Assembly (NCBI RefSeq): GCF_003014485.1
Contig: NZ_PYGA01000004.1
Coordinates: 62,001 to 126,000, forward strand
Origin: Murinocardiopsis flavida
GTDB lineage: Bacteria > Actinomycetota > Actinomycetes > Streptosporangiales > Streptosporangiaceae
Direction: 5' to 3'
Length of the DNA: 64,000 nt
Positions 48,220 to 55,760 of the stretch are shown one piece after another. A program made the translations under genes and the position numbers. How positions within the stretch are numbered: the first letter of the stretch is position 1; the number at the start of each line of letters is the position of its first letter. The notes under the pieces are model-generated. The model searched no databases, was not told the DNA's origin, and saw only the letters and a program-made list of their open reading frames with translations.

Positions 48220-49563
48220 ATGGGCGGGGGAACCCCGGGCAGCGGGCGGCCCGTCGCGTCATCGGTGGAGTCGGTGTTCCGCGAAGAGCACGGCCTGCTG
48301 CTCGCGTCCCTCGTCCGCCGCTACGGCGACCTCGACCTCGCCGAGGAGGTCGCCGCCGACGCCATCGAGGCCGCGCTCGTCCACTGGCCCGCCGACGGCG
48401 TCCCGGCCCGGCCGGGGGCGTGGCTGCTGACCACCGCGCGGCGCAAGGCCGTCGACCGGCTGCGGCGGGACCGCACCTACGCCGACCGGCTCGCCGTCCT
48501 GAAGGTGGACGCCGACCGGGCCGACCCCGCCCCGCCCGCCGACACGGTCGGCGGCCTCCCCGACGAGCGGTTGCAGCTGTTCTTCACCTGCGCCCACCCC
48601 GCCCTGCCCGCGGTGGACCGGGGGGCGCTGACCCTGCGCTGCCTCGCCGGGCTGACGACGCCCGAGGTCGCGCGGGCGTTCCTCGTGCCGACCGCGACGA
48701 TGGCCCAGCGCATCGTGCGGGCGAAGAAGAAGATCCGCGAGGCCCGCATCCCGTTCCGGGTGCCCGGCGCCGACGAGCTGCCCGGCCGCCTGCCGGGGGT
48801 GCTCCAGGTCGTCTACTCGCTCTTCACCGAGGGCTACGCCGCGAGTTCGGGCGAGCGGCTCCAGCGGCTCGACCTCGCCGAGGAGGCCATCCGCCTGGCG
48901 CGGATCCTGTACCGGCTGCTGCCCGCGGAGCGGGAGGCCGCCGGGCTGCTCGGGCTGATGCTGCTGATCCACGCGCGGCGCGCCGCCCGCACCGGCCCCG
49001 GCGGTGCGCTGGTGCTGCTCGACGACCAGGACCGCGGCCTGTGGGACCGCACGATAATCGAGGAGGGCCGCGGCCTGGTGCTCGTCGCGCTGACCGGCGG
49101 GCCGCCCGGCCTGTACGGGGTGCAGGCGGCGATCGCCGCCCTGCACGACGAGGCGGCCGACGTCGCCACCACCGACTGGCCGCAGATCGTGGCGCTCTAC
49201 GACGTGCTGTACGGCCTCACCCCGTCCCCGGTCGTCGCCCTGAACCGCGCGGCGGCGGTGGCGATGCGCGACGGACCGGAGGCGGGGCTGGCGCTGCTCG
49301 ACACGCTCGCCGGTGAGCCGCTGCTGCGCGGCCATCACCCCTACGCCGCCGCCCGCGCCGACCTGCTGCGCCGGCTCGGCCGGTTCCCCGAGGCCGCCGC
49401 GGCCTACCGGGAGGCGCTCGCCCTGGCGGGGACCGACCCCGAACGGGCGCACCTGCGCCGCGCACTGGACGAGGTCGAGGACACGCCGGTCGCCCCCGGC
49501 GCCGGGGGCGCGGAGCCCCGCGGCCCCGCGCCCGAAGGGCCCGCCGGTGGCGTCAGGCCGTGA
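48220..49563 (+). CDS. ECF42-group RNA polymerase sigma factor
   Basis: 447 residues. Sigma region 2 (VFREEHGLLLASLVRRYGDLDLAEEVAADAIEAALVHWPADGVPARPGAWLLTTARRKAVDRLRRD) is followed by region 4 (ALTLRCLAGLTTPEVARAFLVPTATMAQRIVRAKKKI). The long C terminus (about 190-430, beginning YSLFTEGYAA) is the TPR-like extension diagnostic of group ECF42, which has no anti-sigma factor and is believed to be regulated through this domain. Its start is 5 bases after the DGPF gene. It overlaps the convergent NmrA-like gene by 11 bases at its end. Confidence 0.9.
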   Translation: MGGGTPGSGRPVASSVESVFREEHGLLLASLVRRYGDLDLAEEVAADAIEAALVHWPADGVPARPGAWLLTTARRKAVDRLRRDRTYADRLAVLKVDADRADPAPPADTVGGLPDERLQLFFTCAHPALPAVDRGALTLRCLAGLTTPEVARAFLVPTATMAQRIVRAKKKIREARIPFRVPGADELPGRLPGVLQVVYSLFTEGYAASSGERLQRLDLAEEAIRLARILYRLLPAEREAAGLLGLMLLIHARRAARTGPGGALVLLDDQDRGLWDRTIIEEGRGLVLVALTGGPPGLYGVQAAIAALHDEAADVATTDWPQIVALYDVLYGLTPSPVVALNRAAAVAMRDGPEAGLALLDTLAGEPLLRGHHPYAAARADLLRRLGRFPEAAAAYREALALAGTDPERAHLRRALDEVEDTPVAPGAGGAEPRGPAPEGPAGGVRP

Positions 49564-50443
49564 CCGTCCGCGGCGCGGTGAACGCGTGGGCGTGGTCGCG
49601 GGCGAAGTCCGCCACGCTCCGCGGCGGGCGGCCCACCACGTCCTGGACGTCGGTGGTGGTGAAGTCGCCCCAGCCCGACGCGTAGGCCCGCGCGTACTCG
49701 GTGAGCATGCCGACCATCCAGTCCGGCACGCCGAAACCGCGCAGGCGCGCCTCGATCTCGTCGTCGGCGGCGGGGACGTAGCGGACGGGCGCCGCGAGGA
49801 CCCGCGCGAACTCCGCAGCGACCTCGTCGAAGGAGACCGGTCGCGGTCCGGTGGGGGTGTAGACGGCGCCGTGGTGGGGGTCCGGGCCGTCGGTGAGCAC
49901 CGTCGCGGCGAGCGCGGCGATGTCGCGCGCGTCGACCATGCCGAGGCGGCCGCCGCCCATGTTGAGCCGGAACTCCCCCTCGGCCGCGATGCCGTCGGCC
50001 TCGTTGAGCAGGTTCTGCATGAACCAATGGGGACGCAGGATCGTCCACCCCAGCCCGGACCGCTCGGTCTCGTGGTCGGAGAGCGCGTGGAGCCGACCGC
50101 TGCGGGTGGGGGCGTCGTGGGCCGCGCCCACCGCGGACAGGCGCACGACCCGCTCGACGCCGGCCCGGCGGGCGGCCCAGATCGCGTTCATGGCGTTCTC
50201 GGGCGCCTGCGGGCCGTTGGGGGTCAGCAGCCAGAGGTCGTGGACGCCCTCGAAGGCCGGTGGCAGCGAACGCGGGTCGCCGAGGTCGCCGACGACGGTG
50301 TGGACGCCCCGTTCCCGCAGCGGCGCCGCCTTCGCCTCGTCGCGCAGCAGTGCCCTCAGCCGCAGCGGGGTGTCCTCAAGGGCGTCGATCAACGCGCTCG
50401 ACACGGTCCCGGTGGCACCGGTGATCAGCAGAGTGCGGTCCAT
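49553..50443 (-). CDS. NmrA-like NAD(P)-binding protein
   Basis: 296 residues. LLITGATGTVSSALIDALEDTPLRLRALLRDEAKAAPLRERGVHTVVGDLGDPRSLPPAFEGVHDLWLLTPNGPQAPENAMNAIWAARRAGVERVVRLSAVGA is the NmrA/azoreductase-like SDR pattern. The domain after it is extended (VYTPTGPRPVSFDEVAAEFARVLAAPVRYVPA). It is probably a quinone or small-electrophile reductase, or a redox-sensing protein. AAGGAAGTAGC lies 4 bases ahead of the ATG at 50443. It starts 4 bases after the EamA stop, so the two form an operon with the MarR dyad upstream. Confidence 0.83.
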   Translation of the reverse strand: MDRTLLITGATGTVSSALIDALEDTPLRLRALLRDEAKAAPLRERGVHTVVGDLGDPRSLPPAFEGVHDLWLLTPNGPQAPENAMNAIWAARRAGVERVVRLSAVGAAHDAPTRSGRLHALSDHETERSGLGWTILRPHWFMQNLLNEADGIAAEGEFRLNMGGGRLGMVDARDIAALAATVLTDGPDPHHGAVYTPTGPRPVSFDEVAAEFARVLAAPVRYVPAADDEIEARLRGFGVPDWMVGMLTEYARAYASGWGDFTTTDVQDVVGRPPRSVADFARDHAHAFTAPRTVTA

Positions 50444-50447
50444 GGTG

Positions 50448-51392
50448 CTACTTCCTTCCTGGTGTGCGTGCATTTCGCGGCGGACGGGGTGCGGCGGGGG
50501 ACCGGCGGACGAGGGAGCGTGCCGCGTCCGGACTGAACTGCGCGGCCGCGATCGACAGCAGGCAGAGCCCGAACCCGACGCCCTGGAGCGGGGTGAGGGA
50601 CTGGTCCAGCACCAGCCACCCCAGTGCCGCTGCCACCGCCGGCGAGAGCAGGGGGAGGAAGGAGACCGCTGTGACCGGGAGCCGGCCCAGGCCCTGGAAC
50701 CACAGCACGTAGGCGAGCGCCGTGCCGACGAGGGTCAGCCAGGCGTATCCGCCGAGCGCCGCGGCGTCGGGGACCGGTGGGAGCCCTTCGGCGGCGAGGG
50801 CGAGCGGGGCGAGGAGAAGGCCGCTCGCTGTGAGCTGCCAGCCGGTGAAGGCCATCGTCCCGGTGCCCGGCGGGCGCCCCCAGCGCTTGGTCAGCACGAT
50901 CCCGGCCGCCATCGACGCGGCGGCGGCGAGCCCGGCGAGGACGCCGACGAGGTCGAAGGAGACCTGCCCCCGCAACACCATCAGGCCGACGCCGACCACG
51001 CCGGCGAGCCCCCAACCGAGCCGCCATCGCGTCGGGCGCTCGCCGAGCAGCAGGAACGCGATCCCCACGACCAGGAGCGGTTGCACGCTGGTCAGCGTGG
51101 CCGCGACACCGCCGGGGATCCGGTAGGCCGCCACGAACAGCAGGGCGTTGAACGCGCCGATGTTCAGGGTGCCCAGCACGGCCGAGCGCCACCACCAGTG
51201 GCCCCGCGGCAGGGTCCGGGTGATCAGGAGCAGCAGCAGGCCCGCCGGGAGCACCCGGATCACGCCGGAGAGCAGCGGGATGCCCGGCGGCAGGAACTCG
51301 GTGGTCACCAGGTAGGTGGTGCCCCAGGACACCGGGGCGAGCGCGGTGAGGGCCGTGAGCAGCACGACCCGCTCGGACGCGTTCCCCGCCAT
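50448..51392 (-). CDS. EamA-family transporter
   Basis: 314 residues with ten hydrophobic helices in two five-helix EamA (DMT) repeats: ALTALAPVSWGTTYLVTTEFLPPGIPLLSGVIRVLPAGLLLLL and GGVAATLTSVQPLLVVGIAFLLLGERPTRWRLGWGLAGVVGVGLMV for the first, GIVLTKRWG onward for the second. It exports amino acids or drug-like metabolites, or imports nucleotides in some relatives. ATG at 51392 fits the first helix. The 20-bp inverted repeat between this gene and the divergent MarR gene (51401-51475) is the likely operator. Confidence 0.87.
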   Translation of the reverse strand: MAGNASERVVLLTALTALAPVSWGTTYLVTTEFLPPGIPLLSGVIRVLPAGLLLLLITRTLPRGHWWWRSAVLGTLNIGAFNALLFVAAYRIPGGVAATLTSVQPLLVVGIAFLLLGERPTRWRLGWGLAGVVGVGLMVLRGQVSFDLVGVLAGLAAAASMAAGIVLTKRWGRPPGTGTMAFTGWQLTASGLLLAPLALAAEGLPPVPDAAALGGYAWLTLVGTALAYVLWFQGLGRLPVTAVSFLPLLSPAVAAALGWLVLDQSLTPLQGVGFGLCLLSIAAAQFSPDAARSLVRRSPAAPRPPRNARTPGRK

Positions 51393-51400
51393 CACAAACC

Positions 51401-51475
51401 CCTTAACATTGAACTGTTCGATGACGAGGAGCGTAGACAGCCGTTCTCTCAATGTCAAACAGTTCAACGTTAAGG
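51401..51475. promoter_or_regulatory. paired MarR-type operator (20-bp inverted repeat)
   Basis: 51401-51420 and 51456-51475 are reverse complements with two mismatches in 20; each carries TTAACRTTGAACTGTT. They lie between the EamA-NmrA operon and the MarR gene, the right arm ending 4 bases before the MarR start codon. Repression of both directions by MarR is the simplest reading. Confidence 0.75.
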
Positions 51476-51479
51476 ACAT

Positions 51480-51989
51480 ATGGTGGGTGATGACCTGGAC
51501 TGGGTGCTGGAGCAGTGGCGGGCCGAGCGGCCCGACATCGACGCGAGCCCGATGGGCGTGGTGGGCCGCATCCAGCGGGCGTCCCGAATGCTGGAACGCG
51601 GGCTGAGCGACTACTTCGCCACCCACGGCCTCCAGCTCTGGGAGTTCGACATCCTGGGTACGCTGCTGCGGTCCGGGCCGCCCTACGAGCTGACCGCGGG
51701 CGCCCTGAGCAGGGCGTCCATGATCAGTTCGGGCGCGGTGACCAACCGGATCGACCGACTGCTCGGCAGGGGACTGATCGCGCGCGCGCCCGATCCGGCG
51801 AACCGGCGCAGCATCCTGATCCGGCTGACCGACAGCGGGCGGGAACTCGCCAACACGGCCCTGGAGGGCCACGTCGACAACGAAGTCCGGCTGCTCGCCT
51901 CGCTCGGCCCCGACGAGCAGGAACGCCTCGCCGACCTGCTTCGCACACTGCTCACCGGGCTCGGCGACCTCCCTCCCGAGGGCCGCTGA
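51480..51989 (+). CDS. MarR family transcriptional regulator
   Basis: 169 residues. GLQLWEFDILGTLLRSGPPYELTAGALSRASMISSGAVTNRIDRLLGRGLIARAPDPANRRSILIRLTDSGRELANTALEGHVDNEVRLLASLGPDEQERLADLLRTLL contains the winged helix and the second dimer helix. It is closely related to the MarR at 13134-13628 and shares its N-terminal IQRASRMLERGLSDYF segment. ATG at 51480, 4 bases after an operator arm, which implies autoregulation. The divergent EamA-NmrA operon is its probable target. Its stop abuts the convergent pirin gene with no spacer. Confidence 0.88.
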   Translation: MVGDDLDWVLEQWRAERPDIDASPMGVVGRIQRASRMLERGLSDYFATHGLQLWEFDILGTLLRSGPPYELTAGALSRASMISSGAVTNRIDRLLGRGLIARAPDPANRRSILIRLTDSGRELANTALEGHVDNEVRLLASLGPDEQERLADLLRTLLTGLGDLPPEGR

Positions 51990-52979
51990 TCACCATCGGG
52001 GCGGCGCGGGGCGGCGGCGGGGCCTGAGGCGGGCGTTGGGCAGGGGAGGGGCGGGGATCCGGTCGTCGCCGTGGCCCGCGACCCGCCCGAACCGGGAATC
52101 GGCCCGCTGCCACTCCTCCCGGGCGCGCGCGATGTCCTCATGGCTGCGGCCGATGAAATTCCACCACATCACCAGCTCCTCCTCGAAGGGCGCGCCCCCG
52201 ATGAGCAGCAGGCGGGCGTCCCCGTGCGCGGTGAGCCGGAGCCCGCTGCGCCCGGTGCCGAGGTACAGCAGGGGGCCGGGCGCGGTGTCGGTGCCCGCCA
52301 CCGCCACCGACCCGGCGACCACCAGCACCGCGTGCTCGAAGTCCGGGTCCAGCGGGACCTCGGCCGTGCCCGGGGCCATGCTGATGTCGGCCCCGACGAG
52401 CGGGCTGTGCACGGTGGCGGCGGACGCGGCCCCGGCAAGGGAACCGACCAGCACGGTCGCGCGCAGCGGGCCGCGCCGCACCTGCGGCAGGTCGCCGTGG
52501 TGCTCGAACGCCGCTGCGCCGCCGCGCGCGGACTCGGGCAGGGCGATCCACAGCTGGAGCCCGTGCAGCGGCTCGCCGCCATCCGCACCCTCCGCGCCGC
52601 CCGCGTCCGCCGGCGAGAACTCCGAGTGGGACACGCCGTGCCCGCCGGTCATGAGGTTGAGTTCGCCGGGGCGCACGATGAGGTCGCTGCCGAGGCTGTC
52701 GCGGTGCCGGATCCGGCCGGTGAGGGGCCAGGTGACCGTCTGGAGCCCGGTGTGCGGGTGCGGGAGCACCCGCATGGCGGCCGCGGAGGGCCCGAACTCG
52801 TCGAGGAAGCACCACGCGCCGACGGTCGGCAGTTCCCGCTGCGGCAGGGTCCGGCGGACCGTGGTGTCGCGCACCCCGCCGAGCGGCACCTCGCGGGCCG
52901 CGAACACCCGCCCGGCCGGTCCGGGCGGCGCGAGCGAGGTGCACAGGCTCTCGGCCGGGTGCGGATCGAGGTTGCTCAT
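51990..52979 (-). CDS. pirin family protein
   Basis: 329 residues, two cupin barrels. The first has the pirin metal motif: MRVLPHPHTGLQTVTWPLTGRIRHRDSLGSDLIVRPGELNLMTGGHGVSHSEFS, with His-His-His-Glu candidates (PHPHTG, RHRD, HSE). The second follows near 210-290 (LDPDFEHAVLVVAGSVAVAGTDTAPGPLLYLG, RLLLIGGAPFEEELVMWWNFIGRSHEDIARAREEW). Bacterial pirins act as quercetinases or redox-linked regulators. The C-terminal Arg/Pro-rich tail (about 35 residues) is unusual. ATG at 52979. Abuts the MarR gene convergently. Confidence 0.87.
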   Translation of the reverse strand: MSNLDPHPAESLCTSLAPPGPAGRVFAAREVPLGGVRDTTVRRTLPQRELPTVGAWCFLDEFGPSAAAMRVLPHPHTGLQTVTWPLTGRIRHRDSLGSDLIVRPGELNLMTGGHGVSHSEFSPADAGGAEGADGGEPLHGLQLWIALPESARGGAAAFEHHGDLPQVRRGPLRATVLVGSLAGAASAATVHSPLVGADISMAPGTAEVPLDPDFEHAVLVVAGSVAVAGTDTAPGPLLYLGTGRSGLRLTAHGDARLLLIGGAPFEEELVMWWNFIGRSHEDIARAREEWQRADSRFGRVAGHGDDRIPAPPLPNARLRPRRRPAPPRW

Positions 52980-53138
52980 GCGGCGTCGCCTTCCCTGTCG
53001 TACCGGGCACCGACCCGTGTGGCCGGACCGCGGGGCGGCGGCCCCGTGAGGACGCTGCCCGTCTGCGATGAGTATCCCGAGCGGGGCCAGTCTGCACCCG
53101 AGGTGACCGCCCGCGCGCGCTTGGCTGCCATGGGGGTG

Positions 53139-53753
53139 TCATTCCTTCCGGGGGGCGAGACCTGCGGCGACGATGTCGATAAGCAGGTCGAGGATCGTGG
53201 GATAGAGGTCGGGGGAGGCCAGGCGGTCGGCGTTCATCGGGACGAGCAGAACCGCCTGTAGCACGCCGACGATCACCGCGGGGTCGGCGTCGATCAGTTC
53301 GCCTGCCGCGTGCTTGCTGGTGATGACCTCGTACAGGGCGGTGACCGGGTTGTCGGGCGCCGAGGTCACCACACTCGGGTCGAGCCGGCGGGCCACCGCG
53401 GCCATCTCCTCGGGGTGGGTCATCAGGCGCCCGTAGAGGGGGTCGGTGGTCAGCTCGGTGATGGTCGCGTGCAGGAACCGGCGCAGTCCTTCACGAGCGT
53501 CCTCGGCGCTGAGCAGCCCCTCATCGACGACGTGCCGCTTGACCTCGGTCATACGGCGCGTCATCAACTCCAGGTAGAGGGCCTCTTTGGAGTCGAAGAA
53601 CTGGTAGAAGCTGCTCTTGGCGATCTGGGCGGGGGCGACCAGTTCCTCCAGCGAGGTCTTGCGCAGGCCGCGGGTGGTGAACAGGGTGCGGCCTGTTTCC
53701 AGCAGCACGGCGGTGACGCGGGCCTTCTCTTCGGCGGAGAACGCGGGCGGCAT
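53139..53753 (-). CDS. TetR family regulator
   Basis: 204 residues. HTH: TAVLLETGRTLFTTRGLRKTSLEELVAPAQIAKSSFYQFFDSKEALYLELMTRRM (residues about 12-65). The C-terminal domain fits TetR_C effector domains. It is downstream of, and 37 bases from, a gene for a small membrane protein that reads the same way; both would be transcribed from the region containing the AAAACATA-N7-TATGTTTT dyad. It probably represses the pair. Confidence 0.88.
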   Translation of the reverse strand: MPPAFSAEEKARVTAVLLETGRTLFTTRGLRKTSLEELVAPAQIAKSSFYQFFDSKEALYLELMTRRMTEVKRHVVDEGLLSAEDAREGLRRFLHATITELTTDPLYGRLMTHPEEMAAVARRLDPSVVTSAPDNPVTALYEVITSKHAAGELIDADPAVIVGVLQAVLLVPMNADRLASPDLYPTILDLLIDIVAAGLAPRKE

Positions 53754-53790
53754 GGCGGTACCTTCCTTCGGATGTTTGCGACCGTCGTGG

Positions 53791-54351
53791 TCATATGGTT
53801 TCAGAACTCGACGCCGCGCGGCCCTGTATGCCGCTGCCGCCGCGGCCCGTCAGGGACAGGCGCACGCCCCGCCACCGGGCCACGGCCACGATCACCGCCG
53901 TCATCACGACGGCACTGAGCCCCAGCGGAAGCACCGTGGCCAGGCCGTCGGCACCGGAATTGGCGATGGTCCAGGCGATCTTCAGGGCGAGTCCGCCGTC
54001 GATGACCACCAGCCCCCACCCCAGGGAACGCTGCCAGAACGCCGCGCACAACCCTCCGATCAGCGCAGGAACCAGGGGCAGGGTCGCCCAGGTGACCCAG
54101 GTCGGGTCGGCGAACAGTTCCTTTTCCATTTCCAGCACCCCCTGCATCGCGGGGTCGATCTCGCCCGGGGCGGGGGCGGGAAACCAGAAGAAGCTGGAGA
54201 GCATCGCCGCGATCGTCACCGCCAGCCCCACCGGTCGGCGCGTCCAGCAGAAGTAGGCGATCGGCAGGAAGAACAGCGGGCGGATGTACCAGCTGAGCGG
54301 GTTGAGGTGGCGGGGCCAGGCCCAGGTGAGGAAGTCGGTGAACAGGTCCAT
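53791..54351 (-). CDS. small polytopic membrane protein
   Basis: 186 residues: DLFTDFLTWAWPRHLNPLSWYIRPLFFLPIAYFCWTRRPVGLAVTIAAMLSSFFWFPAPAPGEIDP then WATLPLVPALIGGLCAAFWQRSLGWGLVVIDGGLALKIAWTIANSGADGLATVLPLGLSAVVMTAVIVAVARWRG, giving about six membrane helices. I do not recognise the family. It is in a two-gene unit with a TetR regulator. GAAAGGATCCGAG precedes the ATG at 54351; an ATG at 54375 lacks an RBS. A function in transport or membrane stress is possible but unsupported. Confidence 0.7.
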   Translation of the reverse strand: MDLFTDFLTWAWPRHLNPLSWYIRPLFFLPIAYFCWTRRPVGLAVTIAAMLSSFFWFPAPAPGEIDPAMQGVLEMEKELFADPTWVTWATLPLVPALIGGLCAAFWQRSLGWGLVVIDGGLALKIAWTIANSGADGLATVLPLGLSAVVMTAVIVAVARWRGVRLSLTGRGGSGIQGRAASSSETI

Positions 54352-54395
54352 CTCGGATCCTTTCGTCGTGCGCACCCTTCATGCTTGATCCTATA

Positions 54396-54418
54396 AAAAC
54401 ATACTGGACATATGTTTT
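54396..54418. promoter_or_regulatory. TetR operator AAAACATA-N7-TATGTTTT
   Basis: Perfect 8-bp arms (54396-54403, 54411-54418) around CTGGACA, 44 bases upstream of the membrane-protein start. It is the most AT-rich stretch for hundreds of bases and fits the operator of the TetR encoded at 53139-53753. Confidence 0.78.
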
Positions 54419-54476
54419 CAACACACGTGACCAGATGGCGGGTGCCACCGGTCGGTGGCACCCGGGGCATTGCGGC

Positions 54477-55085
54477 TCAAGCGGGGGCGGCCGTCATGAC
54501 GTGGCGGGCGCACCGCGGGAACACCGGGACGCCGGTGCGGATCAGGTCGCGCCGCGCCGGGCGGCCCGTGAGCAGGGACCGGGAGCGGGCGGCGGACACG
54601 AGCATGTCGAACGGCGCGCGCTCGAAGTCGTAGACGGCGAGGCGGCCGCCCGGCTTCAGCACCCGCGCCAGTTCCGGGACCGCGCCGTCGGGGTCGTCCC
54701 AGTGGTGCAGGCTGAACGAGCTGACGATCAGGTCGAAGGAGTCGTCGGGGAACGGCAGGTCGGTGACGTCGCCGACGCGGGCCGCGGCGCGTGCGCCGAA
54801 GGGGCCGAGGTTGCGCTGTGCCGCGGCGACCATGTCGGCGGACAGGTCGACTCCGGTGATGCGCAGGTCGGCGCGGCGCCGGGCGATCTCCGCGACGAGG
54901 ACGCCGGGGCCGGTGCCGACGTCGAGGACCGTGCCGTTGTCCGGGGCGACGTCGGCGACGTCCTCGGCGATGCGGGTGTAGAGGCCGCGCAGCAGCCACC
55001 GCGCGATGCGGTCGTAGGCCCGGGTGCCGCGTCCCTGGAACAGTTCGGGCATGTTGGCGGCGGGGAATTGTCCGTTCGTGTGCAT
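54477..55085 (-). CDS. class I SAM-dependent methyltransferase
   Basis: 202 residues. Motif I VLDVGTGPGVLVAEIARRRADLRITGVDLSADMVAAAQRNL, motif post-II FDLIVSSFSLHHWDDPDGAVPELARVLKPGGRLAVYDFE. This is the UbiE/MenG-like type with no clear substrate. AAGGGG lies 8 bases ahead of the ATG at 55085; a GTG at 55094 is too close to it. It is divergent from a MarR regulator with two matching dyads between. The arrangement suggests inducible small-molecule methylation, perhaps for detoxification. Confidence 0.85.
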   Translation of the reverse strand: MHTNGQFPAANMPELFQGRGTRAYDRIARWLLRGLYTRIAEDVADVAPDNGTVLDVGTGPGVLVAEIARRRADLRITGVDLSADMVAAAQRNLGPFGARAAARVGDVTDLPFPDDSFDLIVSSFSLHHWDDPDGAVPELARVLKPGGRLAVYDFERAPFDMLVSAARSRSLLTGRPARRDLIRTGVPVFPRCARHVMTAAPA

Positions 55086-55101
55086 GGCGCACACCCCTTA
55101 G

Positions 55102-55118
55102 AGTTGTGTCGTGCAACT
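55102..55118. promoter_or_regulatory. MarR dyad 1, AGTTG-N7-CAACT
   Basis: AGTTGTGTCGTGCAACT, 17 bp, 16 bases upstream of the methyltransferase start codon. An identical half-site arrangement occurs again at 55140-55156 on the MarR side, centres 38 bp apart. Confidence 0.8.
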
Positions 55119-55139
55119 TTCCCTGAGGGTACGAGCAAT

Positions 55140-55156
55140 AGTTGTACAGCACAACT
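55140..55156. promoter_or_regulatory. MarR dyad 2, AGTTG-N7-CAACT
   Basis: AGTTGTACAGCACAACT, 38 bases before the preferred MarR start codon. Together with dyad 1 it frames the divergent promoters, so a MarR dimer at each copy could control both genes. Confidence 0.8.
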
Positions 55157-55194
55157 CTTAATCGCGGGTGACCCGCAGCAAGGAGGCGGAGGGC

Positions 55195-55650
55195 GTGGCC
55201 GAGTCGGTGCCCGAACGCGTGCACATGATGCTCATGGACCTCGTCCGGGGCGCGGGGCTGCTCCAGCCCGAGCGGCCGGTGCCCGGCCTGCCGGTGTCGC
55301 TCTCCCAGGGGTTCGCCCTGCACGAGCTCGACACCGACCCCCCGCTCTCGCAGCGCGACCTCGCCGAACGCCTCCGGCTGGAGAAGAGCACGGTCAGCCG
55401 CATGGCCGCGGACCTGGAGCGCAAGGAGCTGCTCAGCCGCGAGCGCGACCCGCACAACCGGCGGCTCTACCGGCTCCGGCTCACCGACCAGGGGCGCGCC
55501 CTGCACGAGCATATGGCCCGCACGTTCCACGGCGCCTACGTCCGCTGGGTCACCGCCATGACCTCCGAGGAGCGCGACGCCCTCCTGGTGGGGCTGCCCG
55601 CCCTGGTCCGCGCCATCCGCGCCGACAACGGCGGGGAGCAGTCCCCCTGA
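55195..55650 (+). CDS. MarR family transcriptional regulator
   Basis: 151 residues. DPPLSQRDLAERLRLEKSTVSRMAADLERKELLSRERDPHNRRLYRLRLTDQGRALHEHM is the MarR wHTH with the DPHNRR wing. I chose GTG at 55195 because AGGAGG (55181-55186) sits 8 bases upstream; a GTG at 55168 has no RBS and would add nine residues. It is divergent from the methyltransferase and presumably binds the two AGTTG-N7-CAACT dyads in between. Confidence 0.87.
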   Translation: MAESVPERVHMMLMDLVRGAGLLQPERPVPGLPVSLSQGFALHELDTDPPLSQRDLAERLRLEKSTVSRMAADLERKELLSRERDPHNRRLYRLRLTDQGRALHEHMARTFHGAYVRWVTAMTSEERDALLVGLPALVRAIRADNGGEQSP

Positions 55651-55709
55651 GCCCACCCGCCCGGGGCCCCGGGCGGCGTCCGCGGCGGGAACGGTGGTTC
55701 CATCGATAG

Positions 55710-55748
55710 AAAAAAGGGGGACGCGCGGTCGGCACCGCACGTCCCCCC
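55710..55748 (-). terminator. rho-independent terminator of the sugar-binding lipoprotein gene
   Basis: Read on the minus strand, a GC stem (GGGGGACG pairing with CGTCCCCC, with an inner GCGGT/ACCGC section) is followed by six T. It lies 12 bases after the stop of the lipoprotein gene. This is the only textbook stem plus T-run terminator I can see in the window. Confidence 0.9.
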
Positions 55749-55760
55749 GGGTCGCCCGCG

